A stretch of 9,755 bases of DNA from Psychroflexus sp. (GTDB lineage Bacteria > Bacteroidota > Bacteroidia > Flavobacteriales > Flavobacteriaceae), in NCBI GenBank assembly GCA_007116535.1, contig SKIG01000124.1:1-9755 (forward strand), given 5' to 3'. A program made the position numbers and the translations under genes. Below the pieces are notes generated by a model. That model had not been told where the DNA came from, did no database searches, and saw only the letters and a list, made by a program, of their open reading frames with translations. Of the stretch, positions 1 to 5,705 are shown piece by piece. Numbering within the stretch: the stretch's first letter is position 1; each line of letters begins with the position of its first letter.

Positions 1-32
1 AATCAAAAATTCACCACATCAAAGACAAACAT

Positions 33-530
33 TTACTTCAAGCCTGCATGTTGTTTCATTTTTTCTACAATAGAAAAAACCGCTGGACAAACAGGAATAT
101 TATTCATGGTAATTTTAGATATTTGATGAAACTTTTTTCTATCTGTATGCGGAAATTCGGCACAAGCTTTAGGACGAACTTCGTAAATGATACAAGTATT
201 GTCTGCTGCTAGAAAAGCACATGGGACTTGCTGAAGCACCCAGTCGTTATCTTCATCTATTCGTAAATACGTATCTTCAAAATCGGCTGGTTTCATTCGC
301 AAAAACTTCGCAATTCTATCTATGTCTTTGCGAGTAAATAATGGCCCTGTGGTTTTACAGCAATTTGCACAAGTCAAGCAGTCAATCCTTTCAAAGGCTT
401 CGTCATGCAATTCTTGCATAATCGAATCTAGCTTTTTGGGCGGTTTTTTCTTTAACTGCTGAAAGAAACGTTTGTTTTCTTTCTCTTTCTCTTTTGCTTT
501 GCTAGGCAATGAATTTAGTATCTCTTGCAT
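33..530 (-). CDS. YkgJ-family cysteine cluster protein (putative Zn/Fe-binding)
   Basis: This 165-residue protein carries the signature of the YkgJ / CxxCxxCC family (putative zinc- or iron-chelating domain). The cluster C-L-T-C-A-N-C-C occupies residues 51-58. It is followed by P-C at 103-104, C113, the motif Y-E-V-R-P-K-A-C at 116-123 with F-P just after it, and C148, giving eight cysteines in the family's usual order. The first 35 residues are very rich in lysine and glutamate, probably a charged helix. There is no signal peptide, so a cytoplasmic location is expected. The family's biochemical role is not established; metal or Fe-S binding is the usual prediction. The ATG at 530 is preceded within 4 nt by a TAnnTTTG element, so the gene may have its own promoter although the lipoprotein gene lies only 43 nt upstream on the same strand. 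Family assignment is firm; function is unknown. Confidence 0.88.
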   Translation of the reverse strand: MQEILNSLPSKAKEKEKENKRFFQQLKKKPPKKLDSIMQELHDEAFERIDCLTCANCCKTTGPLFTRKDIDRIAKFLRMKPADFEDTYLRIDEDNDWVLQQVPCAFLAADNTCIIYEVRPKACAEFPHTDRKKFHQISKITMNNIPVCPAVFSIVEKMKQHAGLK

Positions 531-534
531 TCAG

Positions 535-542
535 CAAAAGTA
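535..542 (-). promoter_or_regulatory. Putative Bacteroidota -7 element abutting the YkgJ gene
   Basis: Read on the minus strand the sequence is TACTTTTG, an exact match to the Bacteroidota -7 consensus TAnnTTTG. Only four bases (CTGA) separate it from the ATG at 530, so a transcript starting at the usual distance would be leaderless or nearly so. No TTG is visible about 20 nt upstream as a -33 element, so the call rests on the -7 box alone. Confidence 0.4.
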
Positions 543-573
543 ACTAAAAGCTTACAAAATATCTTCTTGACGC

Positions 574-1083
574 TTAAAAAGAGTGTGTTGTTTTGAAAGA
601 GGAAGGACTACCATCTTCTAAAACTCCTTCAAAATCTATAGTAAGAGAGTTTCCACCATTATCTATAATAACTAGCGTTCCTGATGCAATTTCTACAAGA
701 CTCTGAGAGTTATTTGCCAAATCTTGAAAAGCCATAGAGCCGTAAGCATCATTTAGGTTTGCATCGAAGAAATCAACCACGTTGTATGTTCCTGCAATTT
801 CTCCACTTACTTCAACTATAATTTGCAGTATAACAACATTATTACAGTCGGAACTTACTGCCGAAATCTGAAACATATTAATTGTCCCTTCAAAACCTGA
901 ATTAATCATTCTTTGAGCAGAAGCCAGAGTGAAAGAATCATCCCCATTTACAGTCGCTTGGGTTGATAATTGTGAGCATTCAGATGATTGAGATGAGTCA
1001 TCATCGCTACTACATGAACTAACTAAAACTGAAGTAAAAAGAAGTAATGTTAAAGTACAAAGATTAAATAAATTTTTAAGCAT
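574..1083 (-). CDS. Putative surface-exposed lipoprotein, function unknown
   Basis: A 169-residue lipoprotein precursor. A hydrophobic signal segment (about residues 8-22) ends in the lipobox L-V-S-S-C with the lipidated cysteine at 24. The residues after it, S-S-D-D-D-S-S, resemble the acidic lipoprotein export signal that sends Bacteroidota lipoproteins to the outer face of the outer membrane, so surface exposure is inferred. The mature part (about 145 residues) is rich in Ser, Asn, Thr and alternating hydrophobic residues, which suggests an all-beta fold. The ending, with G-T-L-V-I-I then N-S-L-T-I-D-F-E-G, resembles the DUF6252-type lipoproteins common in flavobacteria, but I hold that only tentatively. 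Cysteines at mature positions near 36 and 80 could pair. The gene sits 43 nt upstream of the YkgJ-type gene on the same strand and is divergent from the methyltransferase. No catalytic motif is visible. Confidence 0.8.
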   Translation of the reverse strand: MLKNLFNLCTLTLLLFTSVLVSSCSSDDDSSQSSECSQLSTQATVNGDDSFTLASAQRMINSGFEGTINMFQISAVSSDCNNVVILQIIVEVSGEIAGTYNVVDFFDANLNDAYGSMAFQDLANNSQSLVEIASGTLVIIDNGGNSLTIDFEGVLEDGSPSSFKTTHSF

Positions 1084-1146
1084 GACAATATTGATTTTAT
1101 GTGAAACAATAACTCACAATTATTTGAATTATGAAAATCTTTAAAA

Positions 1147-1177
1147 ACTTTTTTAAAAGTAACTTTAAAAAAAAAGT
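1147..1177. repeat. Two tandem AT-rich palindromes upstream of the methyltransferase
   Basis: ACTTTTTTAAAAGT at 1147-1160 (6-bp arms ACTTTT/AAAAGT, 2-nt centre) is followed after one base by ACTTTAAAAAAAAAGT at 1162-1177 (5-bp arms ACTTT/AAAGT). Their centres lie 16 bp apart, and the pair lies just upstream of the likely methyltransferase promoter, inside the 115-bp divergent intergenic region. It could be an operator pair, a bent A-tract upstream element, or simply low-complexity DNA. Confidence 0.35.
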
Positions 1178-1184
1178 AATTAGC

Positions 1185-1192
1185 TTATTTTG
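1185..1192 (+). promoter_or_regulatory. Putative -7 promoter element of the methyltransferase gene
   Basis: TTATTTTG matches seven of eight positions of TAnnTTTG and lies six bases before the ATG at 1199, so any transcript from it would have almost no 5' leader. No Shine-Dalgarno sequence is visible, which is normal for Bacteroidota. No clear -33 TTG is present. Confidence 0.3.
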
Positions 1193-1198
1193 CGCCAT

Positions 1199-1900
1199 AT
1201 GAAAGCAGATATTTTTGGAGAAGCAATTCGTGATTACTATGTTAATGGTAATAAAAGTGCAAAGATTAATGTGCATTCTCCTAATTTTGACGATGATGAA
1301 ATTCCCGTTGACTATCTTTTCAGAAGTTACGAGGAAATGCCTCTAATTGAAAAAACTGCGCTTCAATTGGCTAAAGGAAATATCTTAGAAGTCGGCTGTG
1401 GAGCGGGAAGCCATGCGTTGCACCTTCAATCTAAAAAGAAAAAGGTTACTGCCATAGACATTTCTCCTTTAAGCATTGAAATAGCTAAAATGAGGGGAGT
1501 CCACCAGACTGTTTGTGCTGATTTCTTTGACTTTGAAAGCGATCAAAAATTTGACACGATTCTAATGCTAATGAATGGAATTGGTATTGTAGGAAAAGTA
1601 AATCGTTTGCATATGTTTTTTCAGCAAGCGAAGAAATTACTTTCAAAAAAAGGGCAAATCCTCCTTGATTCGTCAGACTTAATTTATCTTTTTGAAGAAA
1701 ATGATGTTTCCAACCAACCTACATATTATGGTGAACTTTCGTATCAAATTTCCTATAAAAACACTATGAGCGAAGAGTTTGATTGGTTGTATCTTGATTT
1801 TGAAAGCCTCAAGGTGCTTGCACAAATGAATGGTTTCGAGGCGAGCTTAATTAAAAAAGGTAGCCATTATGACTACCTTGCTAAACTTGTGATCAGTTAA
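1199..1900 (+). CDS. Class I SAM-dependent methyltransferase
   Basis: A 233-residue soluble methyltransferase of the Rossmann-fold class. Motif I, N-I-L-E-V-G-C-G-A-G-S-H, spans residues 61-72 and binds S-adenosylmethionine. The acidic ribose-binding position follows in V-T-A-I-D-I-S (83-89, D87). A further acidic motif is C-A-D-F-F-D-F (106-112), and the post-I strand F-D-T-I-L-M-L-M-N-G-I-G-I (118-130) has N-G in place of the common catalytic motif. Helix and strand spacing fits the Methyltransf_11/25-type fold throughout. The N-terminal ~45 residues (F-G-E-A-I-R-D-Y-Y) look like a substrate-side cap. The substrate cannot be named; small-molecule methylation is as likely as any. A TTG three codons upstream (1190) is in frame, but the ATG at 1199 is chosen because the probable -7 element overlaps the TTG. 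Its stop is 5 nt from the convergent TraB/GumN stop, with no terminator hairpin visible between them. Confidence 0.88.
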   Translation: MKADIFGEAIRDYYVNGNKSAKINVHSPNFDDDEIPVDYLFRSYEEMPLIEKTALQLAKGNILEVGCGAGSHALHLQSKKKKVTAIDISPLSIEIAKMRGVHQTVCADFFDFESDQKFDTILMLMNGIGIVGKVNRLHMFFQQAKKLLSKKGQILLDSSDLIYLFEENDVSNQPTYYGELSYQISYKNTMSEEFDWLYLDFESLKVLAQMNGFEASLIKKGSHYDYLAKLVIS

Positions 1901-1905
1901 GTTTA

Positions 1906-2772
1906 TTAATTAAAGACAGCTTCAACAGTATATCCCTTATCTCGCAATAGCTGAATAACTCCTTTTTCTCCCGGAAGATGCAAAGCCCCAAAACCGAAAA
2001 AACTTGGTTTTTCTTGCATCATTTTTTCGATTACGGGTATCCAACTAATATTTCTCTCATCTAACAATGCTGCGCTACTACCTGCAAAAGAACCTTCATC
2101 CTCTTCCATAGTCTTCATCATTGCAGTAATATTTTCTTCTTCGTATAAGTACATCAACTTTTCTAGTTCTTCTCTATATTTTTTTAAATCATTTTCTGAA
2201 TACGCAAGTAATTCTTTTACTTGATCTTCTATCGGAATATCGTCAAGTGCTGCCATTTGATCTTCTACTTCTTCTAGACCAATAATAGGTTTTTGATTGG
2301 ATTGTGCCAATTGAAACAAAGTCATATCGTAAGCTTGCTGCGGACATCCCAAGACAGAGGGAATAAGCATCATATTAATAAACAATGGTTTGATGTTTTG
2401 CATCATTTGCAAGTTCATCCCCATCAACTTGCCCTCTAAATTCTTAGAAAGTTGGTTGAATTCTTCCTCTGAAAGATAATCTGATATAACTTTTTCGTCA
2501 GGAATAAGCATTAATTGCATCATTTTTACTTGCATGGTTTCATCACCCAAATCCATTTCTAAAGCAAGTTGCTCTGTTTGATCAAAAGCATTTCTTACTC
2601 TTTCAGGTAAGGAAGCATCGCATGTTGCGTGAATAGTACCAAATAAATAAGAGTCAGATGTCAATCCATTTCCTGAAACTTTCCAAAGTAGGCTGTTTTC
2701 TGTTGGTTGAGCAACAATAGCTTGAATTAATAAAAAAAGAAATAAACTGAATAAATTAATTTTTGTTTTCAT
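1906..2772 (-). CDS. Secreted TraB/GumN-family protein (putative metalloprotease-like)
   Basis: A 288-residue exported protein of the TraB/PrgY/GumN family, the family related to the Tiki metalloproteases. A signal peptide is clear (basic K-T-K, hydrophobic 7-20, cleavage likely after A-I-V-A at 21). The family landmarks are present: Y-L-F-G-T-I-H at 42-48 with the first conserved histidine, the glutamate in L-A-L-E-M-D at 69-74, L-D-E-R-N at 237-241, and the second histidine in G-F-G-A-L-H-L-P-G at 260-268. In Tiki enzymes equivalent Glu and His positions coordinate metal, so a peptidase-like activity is possible but unproven. The middle (80-220) is helical and methionine-rich, with an acidic coiled-coil-like stretch around 190-225. 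No second membrane helix is seen, so a periplasmic location is likely. It is the last gene of a three-gene operon, 16 nt after the membrane protein, which suggests control by the sigma factor encoded first. Confidence 0.88.
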   Translation of the reverse strand: MKTKINLFSLFLFLLIQAIVAQPTENSLLWKVSGNGLTSDSYLFGTIHATCDASLPERVRNAFDQTEQLALEMDLGDETMQVKMMQLMLIPDEKVISDYLSEEEFNQLSKNLEGKLMGMNLQMMQNIKPLFINMMLIPSVLGCPQQAYDMTLFQLAQSNQKPIIGLEEVEDQMAALDDIPIEDQVKELLAYSENDLKKYREELEKLMYLYEEENITAMMKTMEEDEGSFAGSSAALLDERNISWIPVIEKMMQEKPSFFGFGALHLPGEKGVIQLLRDKGYTVEAVFN

Positions 2773-2788
2773 AGTTGTTAGTGTGTTT

Positions 2789-3400
2789 TTAATCTTGAAT
2801 ATCTAATTTCTTTAAATCATTGTAGTTTTTGTCCAACTTTCTAGTTAGAATTCCGTAAACAATCCTGTAATAAAGCAAAAATAGTAAGACAAAAAATATA
2901 AGTATAGCAAAACTCACAGCCATATATACAAGCATTTCTCGGGTTGAAAATGAAAAACTTGCTTCTGCTGTTTTATACATAATTAATATGAAGCTAAATG
3001 CGAATAAAACTATATTTACCCAAATATAGCATTTCACAGTACGTCTAGCAGTGAGAATATTTTTCATCAATTTTCGCACATTGTCAGTAACATTTATTTT
3101 TCTGTAATTGAAAAAGAATAAACTTACAAAAACAACAATAATCAAATAATTCAAAATAATCAAAACTCTGAAATAGTTCTCTAAACTTGCATCATCTATC
3201 AGTTCATTAAACTCACTAAAGCTAGTCCATACATCAAGAGCTAACAAAAATGAAAATTCTATCATACTAATAAGGAAAATCCACTTGACTAATGAAGTCG
3301 ATTTCTTTTGAAGCATTTGATATATTTCTCTTTGCTCGTATTTGGGTAATGAAGCTTCCCGCTTCTTCCGATCTTTTTTTAATATCTCTAACTCATCCAT
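2789..3400 (-). CDS. Four-helix membrane protein partnered with ECF sigma factor (possible anti-sigma)
   Basis: A 203-residue integral membrane protein with four predicted transmembrane helices at roughly 37-56, 76-97, 122-141 and 155-178. It has a charged 36-residue N-terminal tail (M-D-E-L-E-I-L-K-K-D ...) and a lysine/aspartate-rich C-terminus, both probably cytoplasmic. Proteins of this look beside ECF sigma genes are common in flavobacteria and are often labelled beta-carotene 15,15'-monooxygenase in databases. I see no support for that enzyme: no conserved histidine ligands and far too short. The start lies only 3 nt after the sigma-factor stop, so the two are almost certainly co-transcribed and translationally coupled. 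That linkage suggests an anti-sigma or sensor role, with the amphipathic N-terminal tail contacting the sigma factor. This is inference; no zinc-finger (ZAS) or FecR-type anti-sigma domain is present. The ATG at 3400 is the first and best start. Confidence 0.8.
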   Translation of the reverse strand: MDELEILKKDRKKREASLPKYEQREIYQMLQKKSTSLVKWIFLISMIEFSFLLALDVWTSFSEFNELIDDASLENYFRVLIILNYLIIVVFVSLFFFNYRKINVTDNVRKLMKNILTARRTVKCYIWVNIVLFAFSFILIMYKTAEASFSFSTREMLVYMAVSFAILIFFVLLFLLYYRIVYGILTRKLDKNYNDLKKLDIQD

Positions 3401-3403
3401 ATA

Positions 3404-3892
3404 CTATACTTTGAGTAATTCTCTCAATTTCTTTTTGACACGATTCATTTTCACACGCGCATTTACTTCAGTTATACCTAGTGCATCAGCAATTTCTGTA
3501 TAGTTCCTGTCTTCTAAATATAAAAAAACAAGCGCTTTATCAATATCGTTTAACTCTTTAATAGCACGGTACATTAACTTTAAGTTTTCTTCCGTGGTAT
3601 CATCGTAAGCCTTGTCTTGAATTTTAAATTCAACACTTTCCCAATCCTGAGTATCTACACTTCGCTTTTTTTTGCGGTAAAGAGTAATGGCTGTATTCAA
3701 AGCAACTCTGTACATCCATGTACTAAATTTCGCTTCGCCTCGAAAACTTTTAAATGCTTTCCAAAGTTGAATAGTTATCTCTTGAAAAAGATCCTTGTGA
3801 CTGTCTTCATCAGAGGTATATATCCTACATATTTTATGTACGATATTTTGATTTTCATCTAAGAGTTGAACAAATTCTTTTTCTGAGCTCAT
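3404..3892 (-). CDS. ECF-type sigma-70 family RNA polymerase sigma factor
   Basis: A 162-residue sigma factor with only regions 2 and 4, as in the extracytoplasmic-function class. Region 2 covers about 12-75: D-L-F-Q-E-I-T-I-Q-L-W (34-44) is the core-binding helix, and F-R-G-E-A-K-F-S-T-W-M-Y-R-V-A (50-64) is the -10 recognition and melting part. After an acidic linker (80-105), region 4 (about 110-160) has the helix-turn-helix Y-T-E-I-A-D-A-L-G-I-T-E-V-N-A-R-V-K (131-148) for -35 recognition. An in-frame GTG lies four codons upstream at 3904, but the ATG at 3892 is preferred because it gives the N-terminus M-S-S-E-K-E-F-V-Q-L-L, which I recall as usual for flavobacterial relatives. It heads an operon with the membrane protein and the TraB/GumN protein. 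Its leader contains inverted repeats and a TAnnTTTG box; autoregulation is possible but not shown. Confidence 0.93.
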   Translation of the reverse strand: MSSEKEFVQLLDENQNIVHKICRIYTSDEDSHKDLFQEITIQLWKAFKSFRGEAKFSTWMYRVALNTAITLYRKKKRSVDTQDWESVEFKIQDKAYDDTTEENLKLMYRAIKELNDIDKALVFLYLEDRNYTEIADALGITEVNARVKMNRVKKKLRELLKV

Positions 3893-3904
3893 ACTACTAT
3901 TCAC

Positions 3905-3942
3905 TACAACCTATGAGTTGTAAAAATTTCTAAATGTTACAA
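3905..3942 (-). repeat. Overlapping inverted repeats in the sigma-factor leader
   Basis: Three alternating half-sites occur here. TACAAC (3905-3910) pairs perfectly with GTTGTA (3917-3922) across 6 nt. TTGTAA (3918-3923) pairs perfectly with TTACAA (3937-3942) across 13 nt. The middle arm is shared, so in the sigma-factor mRNA only one of the two 6-bp hairpins can form at a time; the 3' one ends 12 nt before the ATG at 3892. As DNA they could equally be overlapping operator half-sites. The stems are short and AU-rich, so the RNA interpretation is weak without thermodynamic support. Confidence 0.45.
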
Positions 3943-3949
3943 TTTAAGC

Positions 3950-3957
3950 CAAAAATA
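3950..3957 (-). promoter_or_regulatory. Putative -7 promoter element of the sigma-factor operon
   Basis: On the minus strand this reads TATTTTTG, an exact TAnnTTTG match, 57 nt before the sigma-factor ATG at 3892. A start just downstream of it would place the whole overlapping inverted-repeat block (3905-3942) in the 5' untranslated leader. The expected -33 TTG is not evident; T-rich sequence lies at that spacing. It lies in the 95-bp divergent gap shared with the NADH dehydrogenase gene. For that gene only a weak TAATTTTA (3963-3970, plus strand) is visible. Confidence 0.4.
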
Positions 3958-3987
3958 TCCTCTAATTTTATAAAAAAAAATTGAATT

Positions 3988-5286
3988 ATGAATATTCCGA
4001 GCACAGATTTACCAAGATTAGTAATAGTTGGTGGAGGATTTGGTGGTATATCTTTGGCAAGAAATTTATTTGATAAAGATATTCAAATTGTTTTACTGGA
4101 TAAACGAAACTACCACACTTTTCAACCTTTGTTGTATCAAGTATCGACCTCTGGGCTTGAGCCAGATTCAATTGCTTACCCTATTCGAAAAATACTTAAT
4201 AAATCCAAGAATGCTTTCTTCAGACTAGCCGAAGTTGAAGAAATTATTCCTGAAAAAAATGAACTTGTCACCTCGATAGGTAATCTTAGTTACGACTATT
4301 TGGTCATTGCAAGTGGATCGAAAACCAATTTTTTTGGCAACCAAACCATTGAAGAAACTGCAGTTTGGATGAAATCAGTACCACAAGCATTGAATCTTAG
4401 AAGTTTGATTTTAGAAAACTTTGAACAAGCTACCATTACTGACAATCCGCATCACAGAAAATCATTACTTACATTTGTTGTGGCAGGTGCAGGTCCTACG
4501 GGAGTTGAGCTGAGTGGTGCATTAGCAGAACTGAAAAACCACATTATCGTAAAGGATTATCAAGATTTAAATCCTGATGAAATTGAAGTGCATCTTTTGG
4601 AAGGTGAAGATAGGGTACTTCCTCCCATGAGTAAAAAAGCTTCGGCAGCTGCCGAAAAATTCTTAAAAGAATTAGGAGTGCACGTACATACTAACACTTT
4701 TGTAGAAAACTACGAAAACCACAAGGTCACTACTAACTGTGGAAAAGAGTTTTATACCGAAACCTTCATTTGGTCTGCAGGAGTTGAAGGTGCATCAATT
4801 GGAGGAATTCGTGCTAAAGACTTGATGATGAGAGGAAATCGTTATCCTGTCAACAGATTCAATCAAATTGAAGGCTACGAAAACATATTTGCAATTGGAG
4901 ACATTGCTTGTATGCAAACAGAAGCATTCCCTGATGGACACCCAATGGTTGCTCAGCCTGCGATTCAACAAGGGAGACTACTAGCAAAAAACCTTCTCAA
5001 GCTAATGGACAATAAACCAATGGAAGAATTCACATATTTTGATAAAGGAACCATGGCAACTATTGGCAGAAACAAAGCTGTGGTTGATCTAGGTAAATTG
5101 AGATTTGGAGGATTTTTTGCTTGGTTTATATGGATGTTTGTTCACTTATGGTTTTTAGTTGGATTTAGAAATAGAGTGGTAACATTTTTTAATTGGGTTT
5201 ATAATTATGTTAACTACGACAAAGCAGCTCGTTTGATCCTTCGTCCTTTTAAAGCAAAAAAACTAGAGATGACAGATGTAGAATAA
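3988..5286 (+). CDS. ndh: Type II NADH:quinone oxidoreductase (NDH-2)
   Basis: A 432-residue flavoprotein of the two-dinucleotide-binding-domain family. It would oxidise NADH and pass electrons to membrane quinone without pumping protons, at the inner face of the cytoplasmic membrane. The FAD-binding motif is V-I-V-G-G-G-F-G-G at 12-20, with the acidic partner in V-L-L-D-K-R (35-40). The NADH-binding motif is V-A-G-A-G-P-T-G-V-E-L-S at 165-176, followed by the acidic strand end L-L-E-G-E (203-207). The second FAD contact is F-A-I-G-D-I-A at 301-307, followed by the NDH-2 quinone-site signature A-Q-P-A-I-Q-Q-G at 322-329. A hydrophobic C-terminal segment (about 375-408, W/F-rich) ending in K/R-rich sequence anchors it to the membrane. 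The length is normal for the family. The ATG at 3988 puts the Rossmann motif at the expected distance. The next gene starts 39 nt downstream on the same strand and may be co-transcribed. Confidence 0.93.
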   Translation: MNIPSTDLPRLVIVGGGFGGISLARNLFDKDIQIVLLDKRNYHTFQPLLYQVSTSGLEPDSIAYPIRKILNKSKNAFFRLAEVEEIIPEKNELVTSIGNLSYDYLVIASGSKTNFFGNQTIEETAVWMKSVPQALNLRSLILENFEQATITDNPHHRKSLLTFVVAGAGPTGVELSGALAELKNHIIVKDYQDLNPDEIEVHLLEGEDRVLPPMSKKASAAAEKFLKELGVHVHTNTFVENYENHKVTTNCGKEFYTETFIWSAGVEGASIGGIRAKDLMMRGNRYPVNRFNQIEGYENIFAIGDIACMQTEAFPDGHPMVAQPAIQQGRLLAKNLLKLMDNKPMEEFTYFDKGTMATIGRNKAVVDLGKLRFGGFFAWFIWMFVHLWFLVGFRNRVVTFFNWVYNYVNYDKAARLILRPFKAKKLEMTDVE

Positions 5287-5325
5287 AAAATGGCTTAGTT
5301 TTTGGTTTATCTAATAAAAAAAGTC

Positions 5326-5667
5326 ATGAAAACATTCACTTATATCTTTTTATTGTTAATCTCTTTGCCATCGTTTAGTCAACGTATTTTTAGTGTTGAT
5401 TTCGAATCTAGAGCTGACTTTAATGTTTTTGTTGTAGACTTTGAATCACGAGCAGACTTGCTTGTTTTTAAAGAAGACTTTGAGTCGAGAGCTACCGGAA
5501 ACAAGGGAAACTGGTTTTTTGTAAACTTTGAATCTCGAGCTGATAAAAAAATCTTTTTTGTAGACTTTGAATCTCGAGCTGATTTGAAAATTTTCTTTGT
5601 AAAACATCGGTCGAGAGCAGGTTGGAGAAATAATTCAAAAAAACATCTGCTATATAAAAGCTCATAA
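5326..5667 (+). CDS. Secreted DFESRAD-repeat protein, DUF6150-like, function unknown
   Basis: A 113-residue precursor with a signal peptide (K at 2, hydrophobic 5-17, probable cleavage near S-F-S-Q, 16-19). The mature ~95 residues are almost entirely six repeats built on x-(I/V/F)-F-x-V-D-F-E-S-R-A-D. The core begins at residues 25, 38, 51, 67, 80 and 93, giving periods of 13, 13, 16, 13 and 13. Repeat 4 is preceded by the insert G-N-K-G-N-W, and the last, degenerate repeat (K-H-R-S-R-A-G-W-R) leads into N-N-S-K-K-H-L-L. This layout, including the central N-K-G-x-W insert and the A-G-W-R-x-x-S-K-K-H ending, matches what I recall of DUF6150 proteins of Bacteroidota; no function is known to me. 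Alternating hydrophobic residues suggest stacked beta-strands or hairpins with the S-R-A-D loop at each turn (inference). An in-frame TTG at 5302 was rejected because it adds eight residues before the signal peptide. Flanked by ndh (39 nt) and the PAQR gene (38 nt). Confidence 0.78.
   Translation: MKTFTYIFLLLISLPSFSQRIFSVDFESRADFNVFVVDFESRADLLVFKEDFESRATGNKGNWFFVNFESRADKKIFFVDFESRADLKIFFVKHRSRAGWRNNSKKHLLYKSS
5383..5622 (+). repeat. Six in-frame coding repeats (39-48 bp units)
   Basis: Units run roughly 5383-5418, 5419-5457, 5458-5496, 5497-5544, 5545-5583 and 5584-5622. The core Ser-Arg codons differ between units: TCT-AGA, TCA-CGA, TCG-AGA, TCT-CGA, TCT-CGA and TCG-AGA. Glu uses both GAA and GAG, and Phe both TTC and TTT. 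The amino-acid motif is therefore conserved while the DNA has drifted, so these are old protein repeats. They are not a recent tandem duplication or a CRISPR-like array. Units 4 and 5 are the most similar at DNA level. Confidence 0.85.
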
Positions 5668-5680
5668 AATTCTATAAGCG

Positions 5681-5688
5681 TAAATTTG
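5681..5688 (+). promoter_or_regulatory. Putative -7 promoter element of the haemolysin III-type gene
   Basis: TAAATTTG is an exact TAnnTTTG match in the 38-bp gap between the repeat-protein stop and the ATG at 5706, leaving a predicted leader of roughly a dozen bases. There is no obvious -33 TTG. If it works, the PAQR gene can be transcribed independently of ndh and the repeat-protein gene. Confidence 0.4.
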
Positions 5689-5705
5689 TAGCATATTCTT
5701 ATTAG

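Noticed and set aside
1190..1198. In-frame TTG start three codons before the methyltransferase ATG.
   Set aside because: The TTG overlaps the probable -7 box and would make an N-terminus with no counterpart in the fold; ATG at 1199 is preferred.
3617..4228. Open frames opposite the sigma factor (3617-3862) and overlapping the start of ndh (3986-4171 minus, 4028-4228 plus).
   Set aside because: They overlap strongly supported genes in other frames, and their products look like random translations without recognisable motifs.
5383..5622. Regular near-identical repeats that could suggest a CRISPR or minisatellite array.
   Set aside because: The units stay in one reading frame, differ at synonymous positions, have no unique spacers, and code for a protein with a signal peptide.
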